In this document: positions 8,966 through 17,400 of the stretch, in pieces
How the letters are laid out: the number at the start of each line of letters is the position of its first letter
How positions within the stretch are numbered: position 1 is the first letter of the stretch
Assembly: GCA_030065615.1 (NCBI GenBank)
Contig: JASJDR010000018.1
Location: 1-64,000 of the forward strand
Source: Xenococcus sp. MO_188.B8
GTDB lineage: Bacteria; Cyanobacteriota; Cyanobacteriia; Cyanobacteriales; Xenococcaceae
Direction of reading: 5' to 3'
Length of the DNA: 64,000 nucleotides
The notes under the pieces: generated by a model
Databases searched by the model: none
The model's input: the letters and a program-made list of their open reading frames with translations, nothing else
What the model was told of the DNA's origin: nothing
Made by a program: the position numbers and the translations under genes

Positions 8966-9823
8966 ATGACACCCCTGATGGAAGCAAATATAGTACAGTT
9001 TCGAGAAATTCAGCCTGCTCTGAACTCTCACCTGACCCTTTATATGCTAGAAACCTTTGGAGCATCAATTAAATTAATTAGCCAATATTCTCCTCAGGAT
9101 TTAAGAGTTCAACTTTGGACTAACACCTTAAATAAATTCAATAGCGAAGGTTATTGGCATGCCCTAGAATTGCCCTATCATTCCCAAGAATCACAACATA
9201 TCTCTATTTTTAAAGGTTCTTTTATCCCCACCAGTGAAGGCAATTATCAATTTACTTATCGAGTAGGATTAAAACAGCAGTCTGGACAATGGCAATGGGC
9301 GGGGAAGTTTGGGGAAAACGGTTTTCTTCGTGTTGAAGCCCCTTCTGCTCAAATGATTTGGACCCAAGGTCCTAGTTACGTCGAAATTCTACCTCGGGTA
9401 TATGTTGGTAACTTTATCGCTGCGTCCAAAGCTTCTGAACTTAAGTTTGATGCTGTTCTCAACTTAGCAGAAGAATTTCTTTTGAATTTTCCTGGGGACG
9501 CTGGAATTGCTTATCAGCAACTAGGTGTCTTAGATGGAGCGGAACATCCCATCCCTACAGAAGTTCTAGAAGAAGCAATTTTTTGGATTGAGAAGCAACT
9601 TCAGCAAGGCAATAAAAAGGTTCTGATTAACTGCCGGGCGGGAATTGGCAGAAGCGGTTCTGTTGGTCTGGCTTATTGTTTTTATAAATATCCTCAATGG
9701 AGTTATCGACAAACCTTGGACTATGTTTGGAGCAAGAAAGCCGATATATATCCGCACCAACAGCTTCAGCCGAGTTTAGAACGATTGTTTCCTAGAGATC
9801 CTAGTGCGATCGCTGATCTGTAG
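8966..9823 (+). CDS. Dual-specificity phosphatase with N-terminal beta domain
   Basis: A 285-residue two-domain protein. The C-terminal half (about 138-275) is a dual-specificity/tyrosine phosphatase: signature CRAGIGRSG with nucleophile Cys223 and Arg229, and a candidate general acid Asp190 in LGVLDGAEHPIP. The N-terminal 135 residues look like an all-beta domain rich in Trp and Tyr (LRVQLWTNTLN, YWHALELPY, GNYQFTYRVG, WQWAGKFGENG). That order is reminiscent of carbohydrate-binding modules joined to phosphatases in laforin-like glucan phosphatases. The glucan link is only an inference. The gene starts 44 bases after the ABC ATPase gene and may be its last cotranscribed member. Confidence 0.8.
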   Translation: MTPLMEANIVQFREIQPALNSHLTLYMLETFGASIKLISQYSPQDLRVQLWTNTLNKFNSEGYWHALELPYHSQESQHISIFKGSFIPTSEGNYQFTYRVGLKQQSGQWQWAGKFGENGFLRVEAPSAQMIWTQGPSYVEILPRVYVGNFIAASKASELKFDAVLNLAEEFLLNFPGDAGIAYQQLGVLDGAEHPIPTEVLEEAIFWIEKQLQQGNKKVLINCRAGIGRSGSVGLAYCFYKYPQWSYRQTLDYVWSKKADIYPHQQLQPSLERLFPRDPSAIADL

Positions 9824-10253
9824 TATAGCCACGAAAACCAATATTATAAAGCCTTAAAAAGAACTAACAAACCCACCTCATCGAGTTAATCACTACATCA
9901 ATAACTCTTATTTTAAGAATTCAATCAATATAATTTGTTGGGTTTTACTCTGTGCAACCCAACCTTCTGTTCTCTCATATCATTGAAGATTGCGAGCAAC
10001 TGCAATTATTCATTCTTAAATATTTGTTCTATAATTAGCCCATCAGCTTCACTGATGAAGCATTTTGTAAGCCTATTTGATTGGTAAAGTTTCATCGAAC
10101 CGATATGTCATACCAATGTTTTGTTGATCAAACAAATATCACCTTAATCACAGCGTTCGAGAATAGTAAAATCAGACTCAATGACCTAGATATGTTCACC
10201 ACAGCCAGATTTCCTAAGAAAAATAAAATCTTTAGTTAGTTTGAAGAAATTCT
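9824..10253. other. Gene-free stretch
   Basis: AT-rich spacer ahead of the FkbM methyltransferase gene. Its only visible structure is the inverted repeat at 9937-9963. Confidence 0.5.
9937..9963. repeat. Inverted repeat GTTGGGTT/AACCCAAC
   Basis: An 8-bp perfect stem (GTTGGGTT at 9937-9944, AACCCAAC at 9956-9963) around an 11-base loop. From memory, GTTGGGTT...AACCCAAC hairpins are a common dispersed repeat between genes of many cyanobacteria. No T-run follows, so a terminator role is not favoured. Confidence 0.6.
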
Positions 10254-11387
10254 ATGATGCTGAATCGTTTTGTCAATAAACTCTTGTTCAAAATTCCTCA
10301 AGTCAAAGGAATTGTCAAAGAAAAAAAGCAAATCCAATTTGAATATCAAGCCATAGTAGAAGAACTACAAGTTCAGGAAACTCAACGACGAGATTTTATC
10401 ACTTTTCTCTATCAAAAAGTTTTGCAAAGAGAGCCACAAGAATCTGAAGTAAAACAATGGTTGAAGACAAATTATAATAATCAACAATTACTCGATTCAT
10501 TTCTCAATTCTGAAGAATATCAAGAATTAAATAAAAAACAAGTATTATTTAATAATTTAGCTAACTTACCAGGAGTTATTACCAAAGCAGAAACTATTGA
10601 TGCTTATATTGCCTATCCAGGAAGCGATCGCGTACAATTGAATTTTGCTCTCAATGGCAAGCCATTCCAACTAGATGATTTGTTAGAATGCCTAGATTTT
10701 CTAGCAGCCAAAGCTTTGATTGGTTCACAAAGAAATTGTTTTTTAGATATTGGAGCAAACATCGGATCGACATCTATTTTTGCCCTTAAAAGTAAATATT
10801 TTGAGCAAGCAATTTGCTTCGAACCTTCACAAGTAAATTATCAGTTTTTACTCTGGAATAGTCAGCTCAATAGTTTACATGATAAAATCCAATGTCTTAA
10901 ATATGGAGTAGCTAATGTTACCGGCGAACAAGAGTTAATCCGTAGTCCTAATGATTGTGGTGACTTTCGTCTAAATTTTGCGTCAACTCAGGCGACAAAT
11001 AATGATTTATTTGCCGAAACGACTTTTACTTCAGAGAAAGTTAATTTTACAACTCTCGATCATCTATTAGCCAACAAGACTTTTGAGATCGATAATATCG
11101 GTGTAATTTGGATCGATTGTCAAGGAAGTGAAGGTTTAGTTTTTGCGGGAGGGCATAACTTTTTTCAACAGTTATCAGTTCCTATCCATACAGAATTTTG
11201 GCCCTATGGCTTAAAAAGACTAAATTGTCAGGAACAATATTTCGATTTTCTGAATAATTATGGCAAAGCATTTGTGCGCTTTGTTAATAATCAACCCCAA
11301 TATCTAGATTGGCAATATTTGACCAATTATTATGAGCAAAATATTAGTACAGGAAAAGTTTGCAATATTTTAATTTTGCCTAATTAG
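10254..11387 (+). CDS. FkbM family methyltransferase with DUF4214-like N-terminus
   Basis: A 377-residue protein. Residues about 48-95 (FITFLYQKVLQREPQESEV, then LLDSFLNSEEYQ) resemble the DUF4214 helical domain often found on surface glycan proteins. The C-terminal part is a class I SAM-dependent methyltransferase of the FkbM type. It has the SAM motif FLDIGANIGSTSIFAL near residue 162, the acidic CFEPSQVNY strand end and the FkbM-typical IGVIWIDCQGSEG near residue 280. Such enzymes usually O-methylate sugars or glycan chains. Two ATG codons abut at 10254 and 10257. The nearby flippase gene fits a glycan context, although it is on the opposite strand. Confidence 0.88.
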   Translation: MMLNRFVNKLLFKIPQVKGIVKEKKQIQFEYQAIVEELQVQETQRRDFITFLYQKVLQREPQESEVKQWLKTNYNNQQLLDSFLNSEEYQELNKKQVLFNNLANLPGVITKAETIDAYIAYPGSDRVQLNFALNGKPFQLDDLLECLDFLAAKALIGSQRNCFLDIGANIGSTSIFALKSKYFEQAICFEPSQVNYQFLLWNSQLNSLHDKIQCLKYGVANVTGEQELIRSPNDCGDFRLNFASTQATNNDLFAETTFTSEKVNFTTLDHLLANKTFEIDNIGVIWIDCQGSEGLVFAGGHNFFQQLSVPIHTEFWPYGLKRLNCQEQYFDFLNNYGKAFVRFVNNQPQYLDWQYLTNYYEQNISTGKVCNILILPN

Positions 11388-11406
11388 TTAAACCAGCCAT
11401 AGTTAA

Positions 11407-12126
11407 TCAAAAATTGGCAACTCTAAAAATAACATCACTACCATTGAGATCAACATCTTGAATATTGATCTGATTTAATTCTAGTTCAAGTTTTTGCCTG
11501 ATTTTCCCGGGAGATAATCCCAATCTTTGAGATATTTCGTTAATATCAAGGCTGACATTACCAACTTTAATTTTACTATTTGAATCGAAAATTAATCTAC
11601 CATTTTGGGCTCTTGGCTGACCTTGAATGCCAATATAAACATCTTGATTTTTTAACTGAGGAAAAATATTGAATGCCTGGTCTAAAACCTTTTTTTGACT
11701 TTTTGTGAGACTTTCTGCGGGAATCTGTGAAGGAGTGATCGCAGCTCCAATTTCGATAGTGTCATCTTTAACTGTTGTCTGAATTGACTTTGCTACTTGT
11801 AAAATTTCTTTCTGATTAGAATGATCGACAAAGTTGGTAATAAGAAGCTGATTTATTTCTTGTTCATTCAACTTGATATCTACACTATTATTAGAATTAT
11901 TAGATTCTGGAGTTGACTGCTGGATTTGCTGCTGAATTTTATCAGTAATTTGGGTTTTAGCCGCTTGAATATCTGAGGTATCTTTGATGTTAATTGCTTG
12001 ATTAATACTAGAGTTTTCACTTTGATACCATTCAGGTACTTTGGTCAATTGAAGCCAGTAATGGTAAGTATAAGCAGTGCCTCCGACTAGCAGTAACGAT
12101 GAAATAATTATCAATTTTCTAACCAT
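11407..12126 (-). CDS. Membrane-anchored protein of unknown function
   Basis: A 239-residue protein with one N-terminal membrane anchor (about residues 4-24) and an otherwise soluble, presumably periplasmic body. A Gln/Asn/Ser-rich linker around residues 60-85 leads into a domain with the pattern VDIKLNEQEINQLLITNF and IEIGAAITPSQIPAESL. This looks like lipid-exposed domains of the DUF2993/LmeA sort, but I cannot claim the family. It ends 19 bases from the convergent FkbM gene and lies downstream of the flippase gene on the same strand with a gap of about 130 bases. Confidence 0.6.
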   Translation of the reverse strand: MVRKLIIISSLLLVGGTAYTYHYWLQLTKVPEWYQSENSSINQAINIKDTSDIQAAKTQITDKIQQQIQQSTPESNNSNNSVDIKLNEQEINQLLITNFVDHSNQKEILQVAKSIQTTVKDDTIEIGAAITPSQIPAESLTKSQKKVLDQAFNIFPQLKNQDVYIGIQGQPRAQNGRLIFDSNSKIKVGNVSLDINEISQRLGLSPGKIRQKLELELNQINIQDVDLNGSDVIFRVANF

Positions 12127-12255
12127 AAATTAACCTTCCCCACATCACAATGTAGCACTTAAAAAATAGGTATTTTTCTGGAATTAGCGTTGCTGCCTCT
12201 CTCATAACGAGATCACAAAAATGTAAATAACACTCACACAATGTAGAACGAACTT

Positions 12256-13608
12256 TTACAATGTAGACTGAACTTTAGATTTTGGTAACAAATTGTAAAA
12301 AATTGAGGAACGAACGCCAATATACTTCATTACTAAGACACTTAAAGCGATGTTCCACATTACCAAAGATACTGTAGTTGCAATCGCAGCTCCCACACTA
12401 CCGAAGATGGGAATTAACACTGCATTCAAGACTAAATTAATCGCTGCCGCAATTCCAAAAACCACCACTGATTGATTTTGATGTCCTGTCATAACCATTA
12501 AACAACCGACAGAGCCACATACGGCATCTAATACTCTACCCAAAACCAAGATTTTGAGTTCCCAGTCAACTGTAAGGAAATCTGTGCCAAAGATTCCTAA
12601 AATAGCCTGGGAAAAAGTCATAAATAAGAGCCCCAAGACTAAAGATGGCCAAAAAATCCAAGCAGTAACGGTGGCAACAACCTTTTGTAAACCTAGAATA
12701 TCTTCTCGATAATAGAGTGCTACAAAAGCAGGAGCAACCACTGTATTGACAGTTTGTAAAATAATACTGATTAACATGGCCGTTTTGATGGCAGCACTAT
12801 AGGTTCCTGCCTGTTCTGGGCCTAGAAAATTCCCTACCATCACAATATCGGTTTGATTCAAGATCACAATAAAGGAACCTTGAAGCAACAATACCAAGGA
12901 AATACTAAACCATTCTTTGTAGTCATAAATCGGGTCTGCAGGCTCAAATTCTCGATTTATCTTGTCTCCAATGAACCATCTTTGCCCTAAAAGCACTACT
13001 ACTAAAAGACCTGTGGCTAGAGAAATCATGGGGATGCTAGTAATGGGAATATCAGATTCGATCGCCACTAATCCCGCACACAAAATTAGTACCGGCCAAA
13101 CGATTTGGTAGGGGGCATAAGCTAAGGTAACATCTTCTAAGGCTCTGCTCGCTTCTAGGTGCAGTTGTACTAATCCCTGGAGGGGAATCAACCAGACTCC
13201 AATCAGTAAGGGAGTAGTATAGGCAAAAGTGCGCTCAGGATCTAGTAGCAACAGAATTCCTGTTCCGAATAGGGCAATTAAACAACCAGCAAGTAAGACA
13301 ATTGAGCAACTGCCCTTAAAGATACCCCGCAAACGTCCCCAGTCTTCTCGAACACGATATTCTGAGATCAAACGCAAATTAGTACGAGCCAAACCAAGCC
13401 CCGCGAAAATTCCCAGCAGGAGAGACCAGGCCATTACATATTCATAAATGCCATATTCAGTCTTCCCCATCCAGCGAGCGAGAACAACTTGCAGTAAGTA
13501 AGTAAGACTCACTCCCCCCACTTGGATAATCAAAGCTACGCCAGTATCTTTTGCTAAATTCCATAGTTGGCTAGATTCCTGGCTATTGGAGACTGAGGTT
13601 TGAGTCAT
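12256..13608 (-). CDS. Oligosaccharide flippase family protein
   Basis: A 450-residue polytopic membrane protein with about 12-14 hydrophobic helices. It matches Wzx-like polysaccharide transporters of the MATE/MOP superfamily: an N-terminal region DTGVALIIQVGGVSLTYLLQ and VLARWMGKTEYGIYEYV, and a central ILNQTDIVMVGNFLGPEQAGTYS motif with the acidic residue typical of the family. It would move lipid-linked glycans across the inner membrane. The acyl carrier protein gene lies 68 bases upstream on the same strand, so the two may be cotranscribed. Confidence 0.88.
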   Translation of the reverse strand: MTQTSVSNSQESSQLWNLAKDTGVALIIQVGGVSLTYLLQVVLARWMGKTEYGIYEYVMAWSLLLGIFAGLGLARTNLRLISEYRVREDWGRLRGIFKGSCSIVLLAGCLIALFGTGILLLLDPERTFAYTTPLLIGVWLIPLQGLVQLHLEASRALEDVTLAYAPYQIVWPVLILCAGLVAIESDIPITSIPMISLATGLLVVVLLGQRWFIGDKINREFEPADPIYDYKEWFSISLVLLLQGSFIVILNQTDIVMVGNFLGPEQAGTYSAAIKTAMLISIILQTVNTVVAPAFVALYYREDILGLQKVVATVTAWIFWPSLVLGLLFMTFSQAILGIFGTDFLTVDWELKILVLGRVLDAVCGSVGCLMVMTGHQNQSVVVFGIAAAINLVLNAVLIPIFGSVGAAIATTVSLVMWNIALSVLVMKYIGVRSSIFYNLLPKSKVQSTL

Positions 13609-13676
13609 AAATACTAACTAATTAAATTTTTGATGATAAATTATTATCTTTGACCTATAGAATAGCTGGTTTAAAT

Positions 13677-13949
13677 TTAAGAATCGACTTTTCGAGAAAT
13701 TACATCTGCTAATATTCGGAGACTGCTAAAATTTTCTGGATCTAATTCTGAATCGTCAAATTCAAGATCAAAATGTTGTTCTATGGCTGAGATAAATTCC
13801 ACAATCTGAACTGAATCTAACTCCAAGCCTCCCTCCAACAAAGGGGCATTATCATCAATATCTTCTACCTTAAGATGATCATCCTCGAAAGCTGTGATAA
13901 GAATAGTTTTGAGTTGACTGACCAATTCTGTTGAAATTGTTGTAGACAT
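13677..13949 (-). CDS. Acyl carrier protein
   Basis: A 90-residue acidic protein counted from the ATG at 13949. It has the four-helix carrier pattern and the phosphopantetheine site LELDSVQIVE, with Ser46 as the attachment residue. It is more divergent than the housekeeping AcpP (usually LGADSLD), so it probably serves a dedicated acyl pathway. Its position directly before the flippase gene suggests acylated glycan or lipid modification, which is inference. The frame continues 13 codons further upstream, but residues MSTTISTELV give the normal start for the family. Confidence 0.88.
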   Translation of the reverse strand: MSTTISTELVSQLKTILITAFEDDHLKVEDIDDNAPLLEGGLELDSVQIVEFISAIEQHFDLEFDDSELDPENFSSLRILADVISRKVDS

Positions 13950-14332
13950 AGTTTTAATCGTATGTGTTAAAAAATTAGCACTTAACAAAGATTTTCTAAA
14001 AAATTCTCAGTTGATTATCCCTTTTACTATGTAATCAGTTCTAATTCAATTAGAATGTTTTTAGATTTACTTTTGGCATCTTTCCCTATGGTGACTGTTG
14101 ATACTTCCAGAATATTTTTTCACTGAAGTACAGTTCAAACTACAATAGGTGGCAATGAGCTTCTATTAGTTCCCAATCTAATATTTGATCATAAAATCTA
14201 ATACTTGATCATAAGGAATATACCAAAATCTCTCTGAAAATATACCAAAATACCTCAAGAAGATACCAAGATCTGGATTCAGTTTAAATATCTTCATTAT
14301 TTTCTGGCTATGCAGATTGTTAAAACATTCAA
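13950..14332. other. Gene-free stretch with short direct repeats
   Basis: This region separates the acyl carrier gene from tRNA-Ser. Near 14180-14218 the motif CTAATAxTTGATCATAA occurs twice in tandem, and ATACCAAAAT occurs twice at about 14220-14255. They lie upstream of the acyl carrier gene and might be regulatory, but nothing in the sequence proves it. Confidence 0.45.
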
Positions 14333-14419
14333 CGGAGAGAGAGGGATTCGAACCCTCGAACGAGTTACCCCGTTACAGCATTTCCAGTGCTGCGCCTTCG
14401 ACCACTCGGCCATCTCTCC
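14333..14419 (-). tRNA. tRNA-Ser (GGA)
   Basis: Read on the minus strand, the 87-base sequence begins GGAGAGATGGCCGAG and ends TCTCTCC plus discriminator G, giving a 7-bp acceptor stem. The anticodon stem CAGCA/TGCTG encloses loop CTGGAAA with anticodon GGA. A long variable arm (class II) and the T-loop GTTCGAATC are present. The 3' CCA is not encoded. Confidence 0.96.
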
Positions 14420-14568
14420 AGACACCGCGATTTACAATTATACATGGCATGAGTGGGTTTTACAAATAAAGTTTAAAACGGAGGCAAGTTGGGGAAGATG
14501 AGGGAGTTAGGGAAGAAAAAGTTTCGATTCTCTATTTAATTTCACTCAGCTCCTTATATAATGATCTG

Positions 14569-14937
14569 ATGAGTAAATTACATACAGTTACAGTACGCGA
14601 TCGCAATAGAGGAACAACTCATATATTAGAAGTTCCAGAGGATCGCTATATATTACATAGTGCCGAATCACAGGGAGTTACCTTACCTTTCTCTTGTCGT
14701 AACGGAGCCTGTACCGCCTGTGCAGTGAGAATCCTCTCGGGAGAACTAGAACAACCAGAAGCAATGGGAATTTCTCCTGAACTGAAAAAACAGGGTTATG
14801 CCCTATTATGTGTTAGTTATCCCCGTTCTGATTTAGAAGTCGAAACTCAGGATGAAGACGAAGTTTACAAACTGCAATTTGGGCGTTACTTTGCCAAAGG
14901 AAAAGTTAGATTTGGGTTACCCTTAGATGAGGAATAA
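14569..14937 (+). CDS. FdC2-type [2Fe-2S] ferredoxin
   Basis: This 122-residue plant-type ferredoxin has the four cluster cysteines in place (Cys43, Cys48, Cys51, Cys81; CRNGACTAC and LLCVSYP). It carries a C-terminal extension with EVETQDEDEVYKLQFGRYF. From family knowledge that tail is typical of FdC2 ferredoxins shared by cyanobacteria and plant plastids, which differ from photosynthetic PetF. In plants FdC2 affects chlorophyll synthesis and plastid development; the bacterial partner is not established. It is followed 16 bases later by the nuclease-like lipoprotein gene. Confidence 0.92.
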   Translation: MSKLHTVTVRDRNRGTTHILEVPEDRYILHSAESQGVTLPFSCRNGACTACAVRILSGELEQPEAMGISPELKKQGYALLCVSYPRSDLEVETQDEDEVYKLQFGRYFAKGKVRFGLPLDEE

Positions 14938-14953
14938 TATTTAACATTGATCA

Positions 14954-15418
14954 GTGAAGATTCTGAGGAAGATTGTTGTTTGTAGTCTTTGTTTTTGGTT
15001 ACTTTGGGGTTGTTCTGGAGATCATGAGCCAATAAATTTGATTTCTGTTCAGGTAGAACGAGTTGTGAGTGGACAAACTCTAGAAGTAATGTTCGAAGGG
15101 AAGTTGACTAGGGCAAGAATCGTGGGTATTGTGCTGCCGAAATCTTTAGATACGTCCGCTAAAGCAGCAGCAAAAACCAAACTGATCGAGTTAGTGGGTA
15201 ATACCACAGTGCAATTGGAATTAGAAACGGAGAATCGAGATCCCTATAATCGTCTTTTGACTCATGTCTGGCATAATAATGACTTAGTAAGCGAAGAGTT
15301 ACTGAAAGAAGGCTATGTGATGGCCAATACCAAATATCCCAACAAATATAGCCAAGAACTTTTTTATGCTCAAGAATATGCTCGCATACTAGGTTATGGT
15401 ATTTGGGACAATGAATAA
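14954..15418 (+). CDS. Thermonuclease-family lipoprotein
   Basis: A GTG-started 154-residue protein with a lipoprotein signal peptide (lipobox LLWGC, Cys20) and a staphylococcal-nuclease-like fold. Family landmarks include VERVVSGQTLEV, ARIVGIVLPKS, LELETENRDPYNRLLTHVW, LVSEELLKEGYVMAN and the C-terminal AQEYARILGYGIW. In the nuclease the catalytic set is Arg, Glu and Arg with Asp calcium ligands. Here the usual D-G-D-T is SGQT and R-L-x-G-I-D-x-P is replaced by RIVGIVLP, so some catalytic or metal residues are missing and activity is doubtful. It is anchored in a membrane facing the periplasm. Confidence 0.82.
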   Translation: MKILRKIVVCSLCFWLLWGCSGDHEPINLISVQVERVVSGQTLEVMFEGKLTRARIVGIVLPKSLDTSAKAAAKTKLIELVGNTTVQLELETENRDPYNRLLTHVWHNNDLVSEELLKEGYVMANTKYPNKYSQELFYAQEYARILGYGIWDNE

Positions 15419-15431
15419 TTAATAATTAATA

Positions 15432-16247
15432 ATGAGTCAATTACAAGTATTTTTAGATATTGCTAGTGAGGCTGCCTTAGAAGCGGGGGCGATCTTACAA
15501 GATAAATTTCGTAATCTTAAAAATGTTGAAGAAAAAGGTCGCTCTGGGGACTTAGTAACTGAAGCCGATAAAGCAGCTGAAGCTTTGGTGCTCAAAGTTC
15601 TTAATCGCCATTTTCCTGAGCATCAGATTTTGGCAGAAGAATCGGGAACCTTAGGGGGAAATCAGAGTAAATATCTATGGGCAATCGATCCTTTAGATGG
15701 TACAACTAATTATGCTCATGGTTATCCTATATCAGCGGTGTCTATTGGGTTAATGATTGACGGGATTCCTCAAGTGGGAGTAGTTTATAATCCTTTTCGC
15801 AATGAATTATTTCGCGCTGCTAAGGGTTTAGGTGCAACTTGTAATCGTCGTCCCATTCAGGTTTCACAAACGGCTCAACTCAAAGATACGCTTTTAGTAA
15901 CAGGTTTTGCTTACGATAGAAGGGAAACTACCGATAATAACTATGCCGAGTTTTGTTATCTAACTCATCTTACCCAGGGAGTACGTCGTAGTGGTTCGGC
16001 TTCTCTTGATTTAACCGATGTAGCTTGTGGCAGATTGGATGGTTATTGGGAAAGAGGTTTAAGTCCTTGGGATATTACAGCGGGAATTGTTATTGTAGAA
16101 GAAGCTGGCGGCTTGGTAACTGCTTATGATAAAAGTAATATAGATATAGCATCTGGTCGTCTTTTGGTTACTAACGGTAAAATTCACGATAGTCTTAGTC
16201 AAGCACTTTTGGAAACTCCCCGTTTACCATCAGATTTGTATAATTAG
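15432..16247 (+). CDS. Inositol monophosphatase family phosphatase
   Basis: A 271-residue Mg2+-dependent sugar/inositol phosphatase. The metal-binding motifs are intact: AEESG near Glu69/Glu70, WAIDPLDGTTNYAHG (Asp86 and Asp89) and the C-terminal WDITAGIVIVEEAGG. Cyanobacterial paralogues include histidinol-phosphatase-like and inositol-phosphatase enzymes, and the sequence alone does not settle the substrate. It lies 13 bases after the nuclease-like gene and 21 before the permease gene, all on the plus strand, so the group may be one transcript. Confidence 0.9.
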   Translation: MSQLQVFLDIASEAALEAGAILQDKFRNLKNVEEKGRSGDLVTEADKAAEALVLKVLNRHFPEHQILAEESGTLGGNQSKYLWAIDPLDGTTNYAHGYPISAVSIGLMIDGIPQVGVVYNPFRNELFRAAKGLGATCNRRPIQVSQTAQLKDTLLVTGFAYDRRETTDNNYAEFCYLTHLTQGVRRSGSASLDLTDVACGRLDGYWERGLSPWDITAGIVIVEEAGGLVTAYDKSNIDIASGRLLVTNGKIHDSLSQALLETPRLPSDLYN

Positions 16248-16268
16248 AAATATAGCGATCGCGCTTTT

Positions 16269-17312
16269 ATGCTCAATTTAAATCAATTACACAATGCTTT
16301 TACTCTGTTTTTAAGTTTATTAGTCGAAGCTATCCCTTTCTTGTTATTGGGAGTATTGCTTTCTAGCTTTTTGTTATTGGTAGTTGATGAACGTAATTTA
16401 ATTGCCAAGTTCCCCAGGAATCCAGTCTTGGGAGCTTTAGTGGGAAGTTGTGTTGGTTTTCTATTTCCTGTCTGCGAATGTGGCAATGTTCCTGTGGCAA
16501 GAAGACTCTTATTAAAAGGAGTATCCCCTGCAGTTTCGATCTCGTTTTTATTGGCAGCACCGACGATTAATCCTGTGGTCATCTGGTCTACTTGGGTAGC
16601 ATTTGGAGATCGACCACAAATTGTAATTTTAAGAGTGGTCTTTTCTTTGATAATTGCTACGGTTGTCGGGATTATTTTTAGTGTCCAAAAAAATGCTCAG
16701 GGTTTGATGCAGCCTGCGTTGGCAAAACGTCTTAAATTTGCTTTTCAACCTAATAGTTTGCAGCCTGATTTATTAAATCAAGAGGAAGTTCCCTTTTTGT
16801 TACAGTCTGGAACTTTTTTGCTGAATAATACTGGCAAAACTCAACCCATGGATCAATCATTGATATCGAGTTCTTTTAATAATAATCCCTCAGGTAATTT
16901 TTTATTATCTAGAAAATGGCAACTTTTTCTAGATAATGTCAATCAGGAGTTACAAGAATTGGGAGGAATGCTTATTATCGGCAGCGCGATCGCCGCTAGT
17001 ATTCAAGTTTTTGTGCCTCGGGACATAGTTTTTAGTTTGGGACAAGATAATATCACCTCAATTCTGGCGATGATGTTATTAGCGGCAATTGTTTCTATTT
17101 GCTCTACGGTAGATTCCTTTTTTGCCTTGTCTTTTGCGGGGACTTTTACTAGTAGTTCTCTCCTAGCATTTCTGGTATTTGGCCCGACGATAGATATTAA
17201 AGCAATTGGTTTAATGTTATCGATATTTAAACCTAAAATTATTATTTATCTTTTTGCGATTGTTGCTCAATTAACTTTTTTGATGACATTTATTCATAGT
17301 TATTTATATTAA
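16269..17312 (+). CDS. YcgR/DUF318-type permease
   Basis: A 347-residue membrane protein of the DUF318 (ArsP/YraQ) permease family, about eight helices in two halves. The hallmark segment FPVCECGNVPVARRLL with paired cysteines and the motif LAAPTINPVVIWSTW are visible. The C-terminal half carries ICSTVDSFFALSFAGTF. The following gene is a TIGR03943 protein, and this pairing is the YcgR/YcgQ arrangement known from Bacillus and many cyanobacteria. A two-component transporter or metal-linked role is inferred; the substrate is unknown. Confidence 0.88.
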   Translation: MLNLNQLHNAFTLFLSLLVEAIPFLLLGVLLSSFLLLVVDERNLIAKFPRNPVLGALVGSCVGFLFPVCECGNVPVARRLLLKGVSPAVSISFLLAAPTINPVVIWSTWVAFGDRPQIVILRVVFSLIIATVVGIIFSVQKNAQGLMQPALAKRLKFAFQPNSLQPDLLNQEEVPFLLQSGTFLLNNTGKTQPMDQSLISSSFNNNPSGNFLLSRKWQLFLDNVNQELQELGGMLIIGSAIAASIQVFVPRDIVFSLGQDNITSILAMMLLAAIVSICSTVDSFFALSFAGTFTSSSLLAFLVFGPTIDIKAIGLMLSIFKPKIIIYLFAIVAQLTFLMTFIHSYLY

Positions 17313-17400
17313 GTTGCTGTGCTAAATAAATTTACTAAAGTCTATTTTAGGAGCGAGAAACTAAGATTTAGACTGATAAATATTAAATATTAAATGCTAA

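Noticed and set aside
14310-14501. 63-residue plus-strand frame
   Set aside because: It covers the complement of tRNA-Ser.
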